DNA of 64,000 nucleotides, from contig OY741271.1 of NCBI GenBank assembly GCA_963514095.1, forward strand, positions 19,673,061-19,737,060, read 5' to 3'. The DNA comes from Eutrigla gurnardus (lineage: Eukaryota > Chordata > Actinopteri > Perciformes > Triglidae). How positions within the stretch are numbered: position 1 is the first letter of the stretch; each line of letters opens with the position of its first letter. This document shows, piece after piece, positions 1-12,967 of this stretch. The position numbers were made by a program, and so were the translations under genes. The notes beneath the pieces are model-generated. The model saw only the letters and a program-made list of their open reading frames with translations, did no database searches and was not told the origin of the DNA.

Positions 1-3000
1 GGTAATGAGAACGCTCTGCCATTGGAGGGGCACTAAAGAGGCTCACCGAATCTACACATGAAGATCAGGTTAGTACTCCATATTTTGTCATAGTGGTGTT
101 ATCAGGGTAAACTCTGAATTTAGAACCGAAGGTCTGCGTTACAAACTGGAGGCTTTGAGCTTAAAAGATGTGGGTCTTTAAGCTTTACCGATATGAAAGA
201 CTGAGATATCTCAATCCCTGCTGCATACATTTTCACCTTTTTTAAAAATCTGTCTTTCTTTCACAAGCCCAACAACTTAACGAGAAAGCTGAAATAATAC
301 TTGTTCCTATATAACTGTGATCAGCTCTGTTTCTGTAAGAGGTATATAGGTACCTCAAAGCATGATGCTGTGTCTTTGTCTTGGGATCTTACTGCCCTCT
401 AGAGTTTAAAAATCTCTTTCGGGCATCCATAATTATTGCAGCTGTTTTTTCATACATCTGTGTACATCTGGGTTCCTCCAGCTAAAGTAGGACACTGAAA
501 CACAGAGCTGTCATACTCTTGCATGGTCTGAACCAAAAATGCTCTTTATCTATCGTCACTCAATTATTGTCTGTCAGTGGAGGAAGAGGCTGGATCTTAT
601 CATAAGGACTGTAGGTCAAAGCAAACTGTAGATTACAACTTCCACTTAGTTACTTTCTACCACTGTTGTCGATTAAAACCTTAATTTTTCAATCAAATTC
701 AGTAATTCACTCCCAAACGTGTGTTCACGGATACATAAATAATAATATTCTGCTTTTTGTACAAAAGACCTTTAAATAAATGTAATGCCTTATTGTGAGC
801 TCGATCAGCAGCTGATAGATTCAAACTCCTCTGCAGATGTGATACATGTCAGATGAGATATGAGCCTCTTCACAAGTTAGGAAAGTTAATAAAACTCTTC
901 GTCCTAAGCAAAGAACATGTCATTCTGATTTATTAATGATCTTTATGAAACAGTCTTCTGAGGAAACATAAGTCCATTAATATATGTGTCAATCAACCCA
1001 TTCATTTGTAGTGTAGTTATCTGTTTTTATCAAAGGGATAGTTCATGCAATATTTATATAATATAAATTTACAGGTGAAGGTCACATGATCATGAACAGC
1101 CTGCAGACTAAAACACAGGCATTTAAATGATAACAAAAGCATTAAAAACATGTTTTTTAAATGCCTGTCACGCTAGCTGTCTTGCTAAGCCAGCTTGTTA
1201 AACCGTGTCACGTTCAAATTATTTTAGTAACCTCTTATATGTCTTTTCCAGTTCAACATAAATCTGGTGTGTGCAGGCGTTCACAGCCACAAGAGGCAAA
1301 CCAGGCAAATGTCTGTGTCTCCCCGTAAAAATGATAAAATGGACCCCTGATGGCCACTCATAGTGACACATTACGTAATGAAAACTATGCCCCCCATGTA
1401 AGCACCATGCAGTGCAGCACTCCTGCCCCAGACCTCATAATTCAGTACATTTCCATCTCTTTTTAAGAGATAGGATGCTCCTGAAAGAAGATAGCTGCTC
1501 AGAGCTGTGTTGTTTGGTGCCTCAAGAGGTGTCAGGAGCCGAAGTGTGTCTCTGTCCAAGGTGCTGAAGCTGTTTTGTGCTGTCTCTTTTGCCTTTTCCT
1601 GGATACTTCATGCCTCTATCGAGGGCCACTGCCCCGGAGGTCTCACTAACCTGAGGGCTGCCTCTCTGTTTTAACAGATCACCTCAACCATGCCACTTCC
1701 TAAAGTTCCATAAATACCCGCCGAACCCACTCCTTCTGCATTGCTCTTATATCGTAGTTGAAGCCTGTGACACCAACCCACCCCAAAATTGAAATATGCA
1801 GAAAATAAATAATGAATGAAGTAAAAGGAAGACGAGCCTTCACAAACTTTAATACATTAAACTGAACTGAAACTTACATCATGTTGCTCAAAGTAAGTAG
1901 GCCTACATATTCTCAGGTTTTGTTTTGTTTTGTTATTATCAGCACTATATTCCAATGTTTGTTAAGCTTACGTCTGATGAATAAAAAGACTGCACATACA
2001 TTTTACTAGTAAAGTCTGTCCAATAACGGGGGGATGAAATGAGATCCCTTGGGAATTTAAGGAGGTCAAAACAGGGTCCAATATCCCTTTACCTCAAGCC
2101 AACTTTAACCTTGATTAAAAGTGCCACATGGAGCGAAGTAAAGCTCTGGCATGACGGTACAGGGACAAAGTCGAGGCAACAGTAGGATCATGGGAGCTGG
2201 ACATGGCCTTGGACTTGGCAGCAGCCGCCCACTGTTGCTGGGAGCAGATGGCCTCCCTCTCAGTCAGGCGTCAGCTGTGCACACGAGCCCAGGTCGGACG
2301 TGGAGACTCACCCACGGCTCACAGAGGGAAGAACACCGACTCCTGACAGCTCGCACTTTTCTGCTTTCTCTGTTTACTGTGAAGATATGCCTCAATCCAG
2401 GTAGGCCACCGAAAAATTACTTCTTCATTTCATGCTTGTCCTTTACAGAGATGTATCACTCTTATCTTTTGTGACATATTTTGTAAGGAAATGATTTGAT
2501 CTTGTAGATATTGACACTTATTGCAGAAATAGGTTGCAAAAATAATCCTTTTCATGAAGTGGAATTTCCCAAAACCACGTCAAGGAGCCTGTTAGAAAGT
2601 GCAAGTGTTTTGTTGTTTCACACTCGCCTTTGCGAGAGGACACAGCGTTGAAATAAACAGACAGGAGGATCACTCCACCTGCTAAAGCTTCTCTAATTCC
2701 ATTTGCTGACCGTGAGCTCGCCTGAACAGCTGATAAGGTTAATCGTGTCCGACACTGAAGCTAGACAGCCGTGAACACAAGAAGAGTGCGTAAATATGAT
2801 TCACAACTTGACACAGTTTGTATTTTTTTATCTCCTTTTGTTTCAAAATACATTATTCATACTGATTTATTTCAGTTTATATATATATATATTGTAAATA
2901 TTATTGTAGTTTAACAAAATGTTAGCTAACTTTGGTCACTAGTCACTCTGATACTCAGATAAATAACAAGTATTATTAGTGAATAGATTAAAATATCATA

Positions 3001-3768
3001 AATTCATGAGCTAGCCAATACTATAGTAGAGTAATAAGTACAGTATCAGAAATAGGCAATTATGCATAATAAATACTTTTACATTTTGTTGTATTTGATG
3101 CTTATACTTTTGTATTTGACTTAATTATTATTTGAAATGTCAGACTTCAGAGTATTTATACACAGTAGTATTTCTCATAGCTCTGAGTACTTCTTCCACC
3201 ACATACTTTCTTTATTGAGAATAAGAATATCTTGTGTTATTGTTGAGCTGTTTTTGTTATATTGTTCAGTAAGCGGGGTACCAAACCACATGTTCGGAAC
3301 AATAAACTTTTATGACTAAGGCAATCGAGCCACAAGGTCATTTCCTCATCTGCATCCTGTTCTTGAACAAAAGAACCAGGAAAGAGAGACGTTAAACTCA
3401 GAGGTGATCCCTGTTTCCTTCCCTGGTTCCCGAAAAGGAAATTAGTACATGAGAAACAAACTATTCATGTTAAATAACTTGAATTAAAGTCATTTTTGTT
3501 AAGGATTACATCACAGGATTTTCATAAGAAGCGACGTTAAATAACTCAGTATAGAAACCTGGAAAATGCAGTGAAAGTTGTACCCATGTTGCCATGGAAA
3601 AACACTCCCTGCTCTTTTGCAGGTGCACAACAGGAAGCTGTTTGGTACAAGTTCTTCGTTCTGGAGCTTCCTCTTTCCCTGAATGCCACATGCAGGATGT
3701 TCTGGTTTCCTGCCCTGAATGAACAAAGAACAAACTACACACAGCAATAGAAGGAATAATCCTCCAAG
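1..3768. other. Upstream flank, no gene recognised
   Basis: This stretch is AT-rich. I found no ORF with family resemblance and no run of exons bounded by splice signals. A short GC-richer island at about 2150-2400 ends in a donor-like CAG|GTAGG near 2400. It could be an untranslated first exon of the downstream gene, but nothing in the sequence proves that. A TA-rich run lies near 2880. Confidence 0.5.
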
Positions 3769-6662
3769 ATGGCAGTCACTTCACTCTATGTTACCGAGGA
3801 GCCAGGAGCTGGTTTAGCTGAGGTGGACATATGCAGACTAGAGATTAATATCAAGTATGAAGTCATCCCATCTACCGTGTGCTCTGTTTGCATTTCATTC
3901 GGCCTCATCTACGCCTTTTTTGGTATGTATTCATAACACCAGAACTAATGAATGAATGTGAATGTATGCAATTTTTTGTAGAAAATACAGACTACTTCAA
4001 ATCCAATATTCCTGCTGCCACTGTTTTGAATGTCTCATTACTCACCTGATGGCTTACGCCCACAGTGGCAGGTGTCTGAAAGCTGTCAGGGTTTTAGGGT
4101 GGATAAGCACATAAAGCTGGAGCAGACAGATGGGAAGTCCTCTGTCTGAATTTGACACATGCAGCATTGATGAGGTGCCACCTGTTGCTGTTTCCACTCT
4201 GTTCAACCAGACAAAAACTCATGTTAGTTCTCACGTTATATTTCCCACATTTCAGGTAACAGATCGCTTGTAGCTGTGTGTTAGGTGACAGTGCATCCAG
4301 TTCAAAATGGACTTCTCTGTTTTCACTGAGAAAACATGCGCACGCAAAATCAATAAACACAAACCTAAAACACGTGACATTATGTAAACACACGTGCTGC
4401 CAAAGTCTGTGTTCCCAGTTAGTATCACAGTGTTGCCTGTGAGCCCGTCATTTTCCTCGTAAATAATTAATCATTTGAAGAAGAACAGCAGGCAAAGCTC
4501 CGAGAAGTGATATTACTCCCATTAAAAATGTGAAAGACAGATGGTGGAACTGGACGTGAATACTGGAACAAATTCACTTTATAAAACGTATTTCAGCAAC
4601 GTGTGACCCATCAACATCGACAGGATCTTCCAAGCAGCTTAGTGGGACTTCAGTAAAAGGCAAAGGTTAAGAAACCAGTGACAGTGCTTTAGCAGTGTTA
4701 ATTGCCCCTATGTGTTTGAGCATGTAGGCCTGCGAGTATACCTTCAGAATCTGTCCAACAGTACAAGCCTGTAAGTTTTAAGCGAATATATTATATATTT
4801 TTTACATTTTTGACAAATGTACTTATTGTAAGTCGCTTTGGACAAAAGCATCTGCTAAATGCCTGAAATGGAAATGGTGACAAAGGCAAAAACAGGAATG
4901 TCTGTTACTAGAAACATGGCGGTCAATAAATCCCTATAAATACCACACAGTGTACCTTTAACAAGTTTCTGTACATGGAGAGTTATATCATTTTAAGTAC
5001 ATGGAATGGGCAGATGGTACATTACTCGTTTATAAAAGCAACCTTTTTTTTTCTCCTCCATTTCCATTTTTCAGGATACCGCTGCTTCAAGATGGTCATG
5101 TTCTTCACTGGCTTTCTGTTCGGCTCAGTGGCCGTTCTCCTCTTGTACCACAAGGAGCCCCTGTTGGATGCCCAGCTGGGGTCAGAGGCAAAGGCAGGGA
5201 TCGGCCTGGGTGTGGGTGTGCTCTGCGGGCTGATGACCATGCTGGTGTCCATGATGGGACTCCTCCTCAGCGGGCTGCAGCTGGGGAGCCTGCTCTCCCT
5301 CGGCGTGCTGGTGGTCTTGGGACAGTTTCACAGCCTTACCCCGGTGTGGGTGCCTCTCGGTGTTGTACTGGCGTCCGGCATCGTCGTTGCTCTCTTCACA
5401 CTCCGGTGGCAGAAACTGTTTACCATTATCTACACATCTGTGTTCGGAGCCACAGCCGTGATGCTGTGTGTGGATTACCTGGTCGGGACGTTTACACTAC
5501 CAGACCAGGTGTATGATATGTTTTGTCAAGTCGCCCCACGGCCATTCTGCTGGTTTAACTGGGCGATCACTGGGTTATGGCCTGTCATGGGTCTGATTGG
5601 TGTGTTGGTGCAATGGAGATTTACCGCCAAAGGAGTATCACACACAGAAGGTGAGTTTTGAATCTGCACATTCAAGGCTTTTTTCCATGAATATGAGCTG
5701 AAATCCTTCCATCTTCAATGTAATAAACTCATGATTTTCTTATATTTTATTCCCCATATGAATGTTTCCCAGCTACACACAAAAAACACAAGAAACATGT
5801 GAAGAAGCACAAATATAGGGAGTCAAGGAGAAGACCTCAACCACCTCGTCGGCGAAGGCCTCCAACACTGAAACGCTACGCTGGGGATGTGCTGGCACCG
5901 GTTAGTGGCTGAGAATCATTCAACTTTCACATCAGAGAAGCAAAATCTAGCCCTAGCAATCAATGGGTCTCGTGAATGAACCACTCGTATGAACATATAC
6001 ATTCAAAACGGGCTGGTATGAGTGATTTAGCAGAACTTCTGCTGCGTTCTTCTGCCAATTTTCTGGTATTTTGAAAGTCATGTTCAATTAGTGTGCTGTT
6101 ATCCAAGTTTTTCATAAATTAATTGTATATTTCATTACTTTGGAGCAATTATGAGTTTAAAAACCTATATAAATTACATTTTTAATTATGTTGACATCCT
6201 GTTGGACAATTCCAATTATAGGCTTAAAATAGCCATATAGACTTTCCTTTCTGGATCTCTAAAAGCAAGACTTCTGTAGGAAATATGGGGCAGGACGCAT
6301 ATCCTATCATTGGGGTGTTAATTATGCTTCTTTCCACTTCTAATGAACATGTGCTCATTTGAGCCTGATGTGGCACAAAGTTCAGTGAAAATGTTCATTC
6401 ATGAGCTCCATTGTTCTTAATTGTGTCTGATTGTAGGAGTAAAGGCCTCACCAAGAAAAATCATATTAGATGGTCAGTACAATATCAACGTGTCTTTCTT
6501 CTGTCTGGCTTTCAGAGTTATCTCCAGAGCCTTCAGGAGCGCCAGATGGGAACAGGCTCCTCCACCAGCAGCACCATCACACATACTCTAATTGACTATG
6601 ACTTTGAGACGGGCTCCATGGTGCCTCTGACCGCTGCTGCCGCACCTGTCTTCACAGTCTGA
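3769..6662 (+). CDS. tmem198: Transmembrane protein 198 (tmem198), 4 coding exons, 334 aa
   Basis: Coding exons are 3769-3922, 5075-5650, 5773-5900 and 6516-6662. The phases join cleanly to 334 codons plus TGA. The start is the ATG in AAGATGG at 3769, which opens MAVTSLYVTEEPGAG. Exon 2 carries most of a seven-segment, glycine- and leucine-rich membrane domain (residues about 52-240), including GYRCFKMVMFFTGFLFGS and an FCWFNWAITG segment. Exon 3 adds a very basic tail rich in Lys, His and Arg (THKKHKKHVKKHK), and exon 4 ends in a Ser/Thr-rich stretch and AAAPVFTV. This matches TMEM198, which is known as a membrane scaffold that promotes LRP6 phosphorylation in Wnt signalling; that role is family knowledge, not read here. 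The human protein is about 360 aa as recalled, so this copy is slightly shorter. It is convergent with mmp19. Which fish paralogue (a or b) this is cannot be decided here. Confidence 0.9.
4821..4876 (+). repeat. Fragment of a teleost interspersed repeat end
   Basis: The core AAGTCGCTTTGGACAAAAGC followed by TCTGCTAAATG lies in tmem198 intron 1. Related fragments occur in the opposite orientation at 36287-36346 and 52301-52347. The motif is a very common short repeat end in fish genomes as recalled; its parent element is not assigned here. Confidence 0.6.
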
Positions 6663-7062
6663 AGGAACCCGATATCTGCAACCTGCACATATCTGAAGAT
6701 TATTAAATAATCTGTTGAAATGTTCACGTACATGACCGACGGCATGAATCCACTTTGACCTGCTTCTCCAGACAATCATCAACATGCACGTGATATTCAG
6801 ATGCTCAGAGATCCTCCCCTGAATGATGACAACACAACGTACATAGTCGTCAGACTTGAGGAAGTCTTCCTTTGAACGCTTTTATCTCACAGACACGTTG
6901 TGTTTCACGGCTGAGCTGTTTTCTTACAGAGGATGGCATAATAATTGCTTATTCTCCAAAACTATGCACCATGTGTCTAGATTATATTGTGTTTTAATTC
7001 TGTTGAAGATCAAATATTACAGTTATATAAAAATTCATATAGGAATTCATAACAACATATGC

Positions 7063-7112
7063 AATAAAATTAAGGATATACATCAGAAATATGGGGAATG
7101 TTGGACAATAAA
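7063..7112 (+). terminator. Candidate poly(A) signals of tmem198
   Basis: AATAAA occurs at 7063-7068 and again at 7107-7112, about 400-450 nt after the tmem198 stop. This would give a 3' UTR of roughly 450 nt. No transcript evidence is available. Confidence 0.45.
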
Positions 7113-7967
7113 CCAATAATCAGTGATTTCACAGGAAATGGTTGGTTGTATACTATTTTTGGAGTATTGTCTGTTAAAGCAACAATGTGTGAAGTGCTGT
7201 AAAACAAAGCCAGCATTTCCTCAAATGGCCACTTGAGACTGACTCCAAAAGCGAGTCAATCCCCATAAAGAGCTGCAGGAATGAGTTAGCATTTTTGCAC
7301 TTCTGGTTCCCTCGTCTCAAATTGACTTTTTGGATGAGATTTGATGGATTTTTTGCTATGAATGCTAAAAAAAAATGGTGAAAACTAGCATAAGATATTT
7401 TAATATTTTGTTCTATGATATCAAATATGTCAGTAACTATTTGCATCACGAAGCAGCAAAACCCTTGAATGCACTGAGTTGATCAATGTCTGCTCTCCTT
7501 GGCCAGATATTAAAAGCGCAATCTAAAAACACATCTTATATTAATAAACTTAATAAACATGCAAATAAAAAAGTACAGAGCACACCCACCAATATTCTTA
7601 CAGTATAACTTGTGGTAACTATCTTCAATCCATACTCAAATACATGTAAAAGAAAAACGCCTAAAAGAAAAGAGATATTATATACTATTATAATATCATG
7701 AAGTTAGAATTTCAGGATCATATCAGATATATACTGTTGATTATTAGTGGATAACATACTTTTTAAATAATAATGGAAAAAAAAGAAGTATCACGACACG
7801 CCAATATTCTGTTGTTAATTTCATGCAGAATTTGTCTCCAAAAAAAGTAATAATGTACTAATTCCTCACACAAGGTGTCCAAATAAATAAGCATCTCCCT
7901 GCTGTTTTAATTCTGAATCATTGTGCAGGAAAAGGTTGGTGTTGAATCCCCGGTGACCTCTGGTGGC
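7113..7967. other. Convergent intergenic gap, tmem198-mmp19
   Basis: No gene seen. At about 7165-7290 there is a stretch containing TGGCCACTTGAGACTGACTC and AGCGAGTCAATCCCCATA. It resembles a dispersed teleost repeat I recognise but cannot name. A minus-strand ATTAAA at 7906-7911 is a possible mmp19 poly(A) signal, 57 nt past its stop. The rest is AT-rich. Confidence 0.4.
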
Positions 7968-10462
7968 TCAGTCGTCACACTGCATCCAGTGCTTGGCGGT
8001 GTAGGCCTTCTCCACACGGTGCTGCTGGTTTACACGCCAGAACTGTCTGCCTTTAAACAGGTATACGTGTCCGGTTGTCCAGGTGAATGCAGCATCGGTG
8101 TTGCCGGGTGCTCCGTGGAAGAGTTGTCCAATAGGTTTGGGATATGAACCGAAGTCTGTCGGGCCAATTTCATCCCACTCCCAGTACCCGGAGCCCTGAA
8201 AGAACAAACTTCAAAATCTCAAAATACATTAAAGGAAACATTGAGGAAAGAATTTTTTGCACTTACTTTGAGAAAGATGATTTTCTTGTTCTTATTGAAG
8301 TACAAGGCTGAGTCCACATTAGCGGGAATGTTGGCCAAGCGTTTGGGGAAACCGTGGTCAAGTTTGAAACCTGAGTATCTCCACACTTTGTCTTCTGTGA
8401 AAGAAGACGTCGAGAGGAGAAAGCTATTCCTTCAACGCTGTGATTTTAAAACGCTTCTATCCTGCCAGCGTTGTACATCATACCCTTGTGAGAGAATTTT
8501 TTTGAAACTATGAAATTAATCCACCTTTCAGAAAATAGGACTTGCCGGTCCGCTGAGAGCGAACAGCTGCATCGAGGCTCCCTGGCAGCTCCTTCCACAG
8601 CCCAGAGATCCGGGTGGGAATGTTGTAGCCAGAGCTGGACGTCGTCCACACATACTGACCGCTGAAGACGTACTTCTTACGTGAAGCACCTGCAAGGGAC
8701 ACGATGCAGGGAAAAACACCACTAAGTACATATGAATGTACAACATGCTGTATGAGATAGCATCAGATACTTTACCCAACATTACTGCATCCACAGTGGC
8801 CTTGCAAGGATCTGGAATAAACTGCTTTCTGGGTGGAGGAGTCTGCTCCGGCTTTCCTGAAAAGAGACAACCCTGCACACTACATGAATTGTATTTTAAG
8901 TATTTTAATTGTATTTTAAGGACTCTGACATTACCATATAAAGCCTGGATGCCTTGTATGTCATCAGGATGCAGCCTGAAGTCTGAGCGGTATCCGTTGT
9001 AAACAGGTCCCATCAGAGCGGTGTAGTGTTGTGAATGGCCCAGGCCGAGAGCGTGGCCGATCTCGTGGGCCGCCACGATCCTAAGGTTGGAGCCGGAGGT
9101 CTTCCCCTCTGTCCACGCTTCATCCTCATCAAAGTGCACGATGCCCGACTCGGGGGCATCAGCGTGGGCTAAAACATGACCTAGAGATAAAGCCATCCGT
9201 GTTTCAAGTGCCATCTTCCCCAGCAAAAGATGGAGATCACAAAACGTCTCACATTTTCTTTAAGAGCTCCTACCTCGTCCGTCAAAGGGAACAGGACACG
9301 TCTTGTCTTTTCTGTGAAAGGAGATTTTAATGTCTGCTCTTCCTTGATGCAGCTCCTTGAACCTTAAAGGTGACATGTCACTCCAGTACTTAAATGCACT
9401 CTGGATGGCCAAACGGGTCTTACCCTCACCCAAGTCAGGGGTGTAACTATAGATGCGGAAGGTCAGCATCTTCTTGCGCCAGTAACCTATTTAATTTGAA
9501 AACATTTAAGTGACTTATTTCACATATTTCTCAAGAAATACTGCGGGAACAATCAGACGAACGTGTGACATGAATGCATTTGCTCACCCAAGACTCGATA
9601 TTTAAGGGATTTGTTCGTGAAAGAGTCTTCCAGTCCACACCGAGGTTTGTTCATCACCCGCAGGGTTGCTGAATCTAGTTTTCCTGATATTTGCAGGTTT
9701 GTGGCTTTCTGAAAGAGTCTGACATTCAAAGAAGAGAAAGAATGAACATATCTGGGGTAAAGGTAAAAAAAAAAAATCTGCCTAAATTGTTAAAATGGCT
9801 GAAATATGGTCACCTTAGGGCTTCCACTATCTCCTCGGGTGGATGGGTTTGGCTTTTACCATCCAGTGGGATGTGCAGATAGCCATACTTCCTTAAATAT
9901 GCCTAAAGAAAGAGCAGTCATTGTAACGGTTGTGAAAATCCAAGTCCTGCATTCCAAAATCAGAAATTCATATTTTATTAACTTACTAGATTTCATTTGG
10001 AGTGAGTTGCCTAGTTTTGGACAAATCATGCATCATTTCAAGTTGGAACTCTGGTTGAAAGAAAAGAGTTCCCACATGAAACTGATCCCAAGAAGGTCTG
10101 TGGATTATCTTGAATAACTCTGGAAAGAGCAAATATCTTTTCTTGGTGCTTTGAGCAGCATAATATTGGCGAGGGTCAGACATCTCTACATCCAAAATCT
10201 CCAAACGAGGCAACTCACACCAAAACATTGTATTTTCTCTCTGTGAAGCATTTCATATATTGTACTGCCTTGAAATGCTTCCATGAATAACTCTTTTTTG
10301 CAGGTTTGTAGGATAAACTCCTCAGCAAATCTTTGTTTGAGCATCTTAAACGTTTCTGCATTTTCTTACCACTGCTTCTTTTAATTCTTCTCTGCTCAGG
10401 GCCACAGATGGAGCTGTCGTCAGCAGAACAAGAATCACCATTAACTCCAGCTTATATTCCAT
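7968..10462 (-). CDS. mmp19: Matrix metalloproteinase-19 (mmp19), 9 coding exons, 457 aa
   Basis: Minus-strand exons are 10370-10462, 9814-9902, 9588-9718, 9274-9486, 8935-9180, 8776-8856, 8525-8689, 8267-8394 and 7968-8195 (457 codons plus TGA). The protein is a secreted zinc endopeptidase. Residues 1-22 form a hydrophobic signal peptide (LELMVILVLLTTAPS). A propeptide follows, with cysteine switch PRCGLED (Cys88). The catalytic domain has HEIGHALGLGH (His214, Glu215, His218, His224) and a Met-turn at Met232. The hinge holds a PPPRK stretch. A hemopexin domain runs from about Cys276 to the last Cys, in MQCDD. LRIVAAHEIGH and LHPDDIQGIQALYG fit MMP19 better than other MMPs. No furin RXKR site is seen before the catalytic domain. 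Human MMP19 is 508 aa as recalled; this copy stops just after the hemopexin Cys and lacks the C-terminal tail. All key catalytic residues are present. Confidence 0.93.
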
Positions 10463-10631
10463 TTTCCAGTTTGGGTCTCAGTCCATCACTCAGTCAAATA
10501 AAAACCCTTTGCATCTGGTTAACAGGTTCCAGGTTTTACAAAGCATCACTGAAGACTTCCTCCTTCTCCATCCATCCTCCGAGAATCAGCCGTGTCAGAA
10601 CTGAACCTGTTGTTTTAGATTAGGGATTCAG

Positions 10632-10639
10632 TTTTTATA
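10632..10639 (-). promoter_or_regulatory. TATA box candidate of mmp19
   Basis: On the minus strand the sequence reads TATAAAAA, about 170 nt upstream of the mmp19 ATG. A start site about 30 nt downstream would give a 5' UTR near 140 nt with no intron. A TATA promoter suits an inducible protease gene. The placement is inference. Confidence 0.45.
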
Positions 10640-12967
10640 CGGCCAAGAGTCTGTTCGGGACATGCCTCCAAGCCACAAAACAAACCTTTAACTAGGAATG
10701 TGATGCGCGGAAGACAGAAACCCAAACATATCTCAGACACTTAACAGCTTAATCACGCCTCCTGCACCACCATTTAGAGCCATTTGTCTTGGAGTGTTTA
10801 AGAATAGCTTTCAAGTAATTGTGTTTACATCAAAGGAAGCAAGTATACTACACATCATCTATTGGAGGTGAGTTACAACAACACCTGTAACCATTTAATT
10901 ACTTTGCAGGTTTTCCGTACGACATGAATTAAAGTGTGACGGATGTACCCGAAATAATGTTTTGTGAAACGTACAATATTCCACATAAATCTTACATCTT
11001 TCCCTTCGTGGTTGGAGCTCTATGAGCAAAACAACTCACCGCACTTCCTCCTTGAGACAACAACTAATTATATCGTGCACCATGTAGAAAAAACCCATTG
11101 AATGAAAAACAATGGCGCCCCCATGTAACCAGCGCTACAAATCGTCTAAATGGAGAACGAGAACGCCTCCTCCACTGTGAGACGCAGCTCGTAAAAAGTA
11201 AGTGGACGGTTGGGAAAGACTCAGACCGGCCAAAAACAATTCTAATCTGTAAATTAGAGTAGAGGGTGGAGTGATGTAGAGGGCATCTTTGATATATTAA
11301 CTGCTGAAGGGATCCTGCTCTGGGTTCAGGCAAATCCTTCTGCCTTTGCCAACTTAAACATAACGGATTGATCGTTATTGATCGATTGAGCTTGCTGGAG
11401 CAGAACAAAATCCGGACTATTGGGTGGGTTTTCACTATGCAGTGAGTTCACACTGCACAAGTGGGGAAAGTACACTCAAAGCTGTCGGTTCACTAAAACA
11501 CATTTTTTAATATGCTTTCAGTGTAAACTATTCTCCCACAATGCAATGGTGGTTAAAATTTAAAGAAGGAAATTATTCTGTGATGTTTCATTGCCATAAG
11601 AAATGTCATCTCTTATGGTGTCAGGGTAATGTAGGATACAGTATTTTGGGGGGTTTGACCCCCAGGACTAACAATCAGGTTTTTATTGTCACTATTCTTT
11701 TTATCTACATTTTTAGAGTCCCACACTTTTTTGAGTATAGTAAGTGCAAGACAAACTTGCTGGTGCGGCTCAAATCTCTTAACTTTAATTTATTCAAAAT
11801 GAGAAGGAAAAAAGTAATGAGGATACTTGCAGCTTCATTCTGTATTCTTCTTACTGTCCATTTTTCCAAAAGCGTAAATAAATAAGAGAAAAAGTCACCA
11901 TTTTTAACTTAAACATTTAAAAAAAAAAAAGCTTGGTCACTCATTTCCTCAAACAGCTGGGCACTGTAGCTTTAAGCCAACGTAACTAAGACAGGAGTTA
12001 ATATTGTGTTTGTTGGAGACTACTTTCAGCTGCAGATTGATAAACAGTCGGTGCTGTTGAGTATTTAGGGAAGCAGGGCAGTTTATTTGGGATCAACTCA
12101 AAGTAACTACAGTGTCCAAGTTCATCATAATAAAAGGAACATGTCACCAGGGGCAACATTGTGTCTCATTGATGTATTTTATTGTATTTTAAAGTTTTTC
12201 TATTTCCACAAAAGGAGCTTAATGGCACAGAGGAATAAACCATCAGGCTTTGGCTACAGAGATAATACTTGTCGACAGGATCAATAATGTATTGGTTTGG
12301 ATCGTTTTGTGGGATAGGGAAAAAAAATATACCACCAGCCTTCTCCTTTAAGTGTATAACTTGTTTCCAAAATAAAGACTTGTTTTACAATCTGACTTCC
12401 AAGTAACTCCCCAGTTACCCAGGCTACTCAGAGAGTACTTGTTCACTAAAAATCAGTATGAGATAAACCTTTTACACAGCATGTTTTAATGTGATGTGAC
12501 TGTATAGACAGTAGCTCAACATTAGTGCGACGACAAGGGGCCATCCAATCATTGACCAAAACAAAAAAAAATGTTGTTAATTCATTAAGAACAAACAAGT
12601 CAACAAACGTTTCACCTGATGACACCTGATGCTATGAATGGTACAAAATGGAAAAAGGACAGACACGCACAAAATAAGTGGTCTGACCGATACAAGTGCA
12701 TGAGCAGGAGTCATATTGTTATCTGGAGATCTGAAACAGAAACAGGCCTGTCAGTTCTGAAGATGAAATGTCTGCTAGGTGGACATCCGTCATTCTCCGC
12801 TTGAAAGGCGCAGAGTGTTCACTTCCAGAATTCATGATGAATATCAAATAGGTAGAATGTGTTTAGTGGAAGCCATGATCACAAAGCTGCAAAAGGTCCT
12901 TTCCCTGTCTTTAAGTATGTAGTTTGTATGTTTAGTCTGTCCGACCCATCTGCCTTCCTTTATAGCT
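10640..12967. other. Intergenic, mmp19 upstream to pym1 3' end
   Basis: No protein gene recognised. It contains the mmp19 5' flank and, toward pym1, AT-rich sequence that should include the pym1 3' UTR. A minus-strand AATAAA at 12178-12183 is the best poly(A) candidate for pym1 (3' UTR about 0.8 kb). Open frames here (for example near 11064-11435 and 11541-11885) have no family likeness. Confidence 0.4.

Noticed and set aside
2151..2474. 107-codon plus-strand ORF near the left edge
   Set aside because: Low-complexity composition, no recognised domain, and no matching neighbouring exons. A donor-like site inside suggests at most an untranslated exon.
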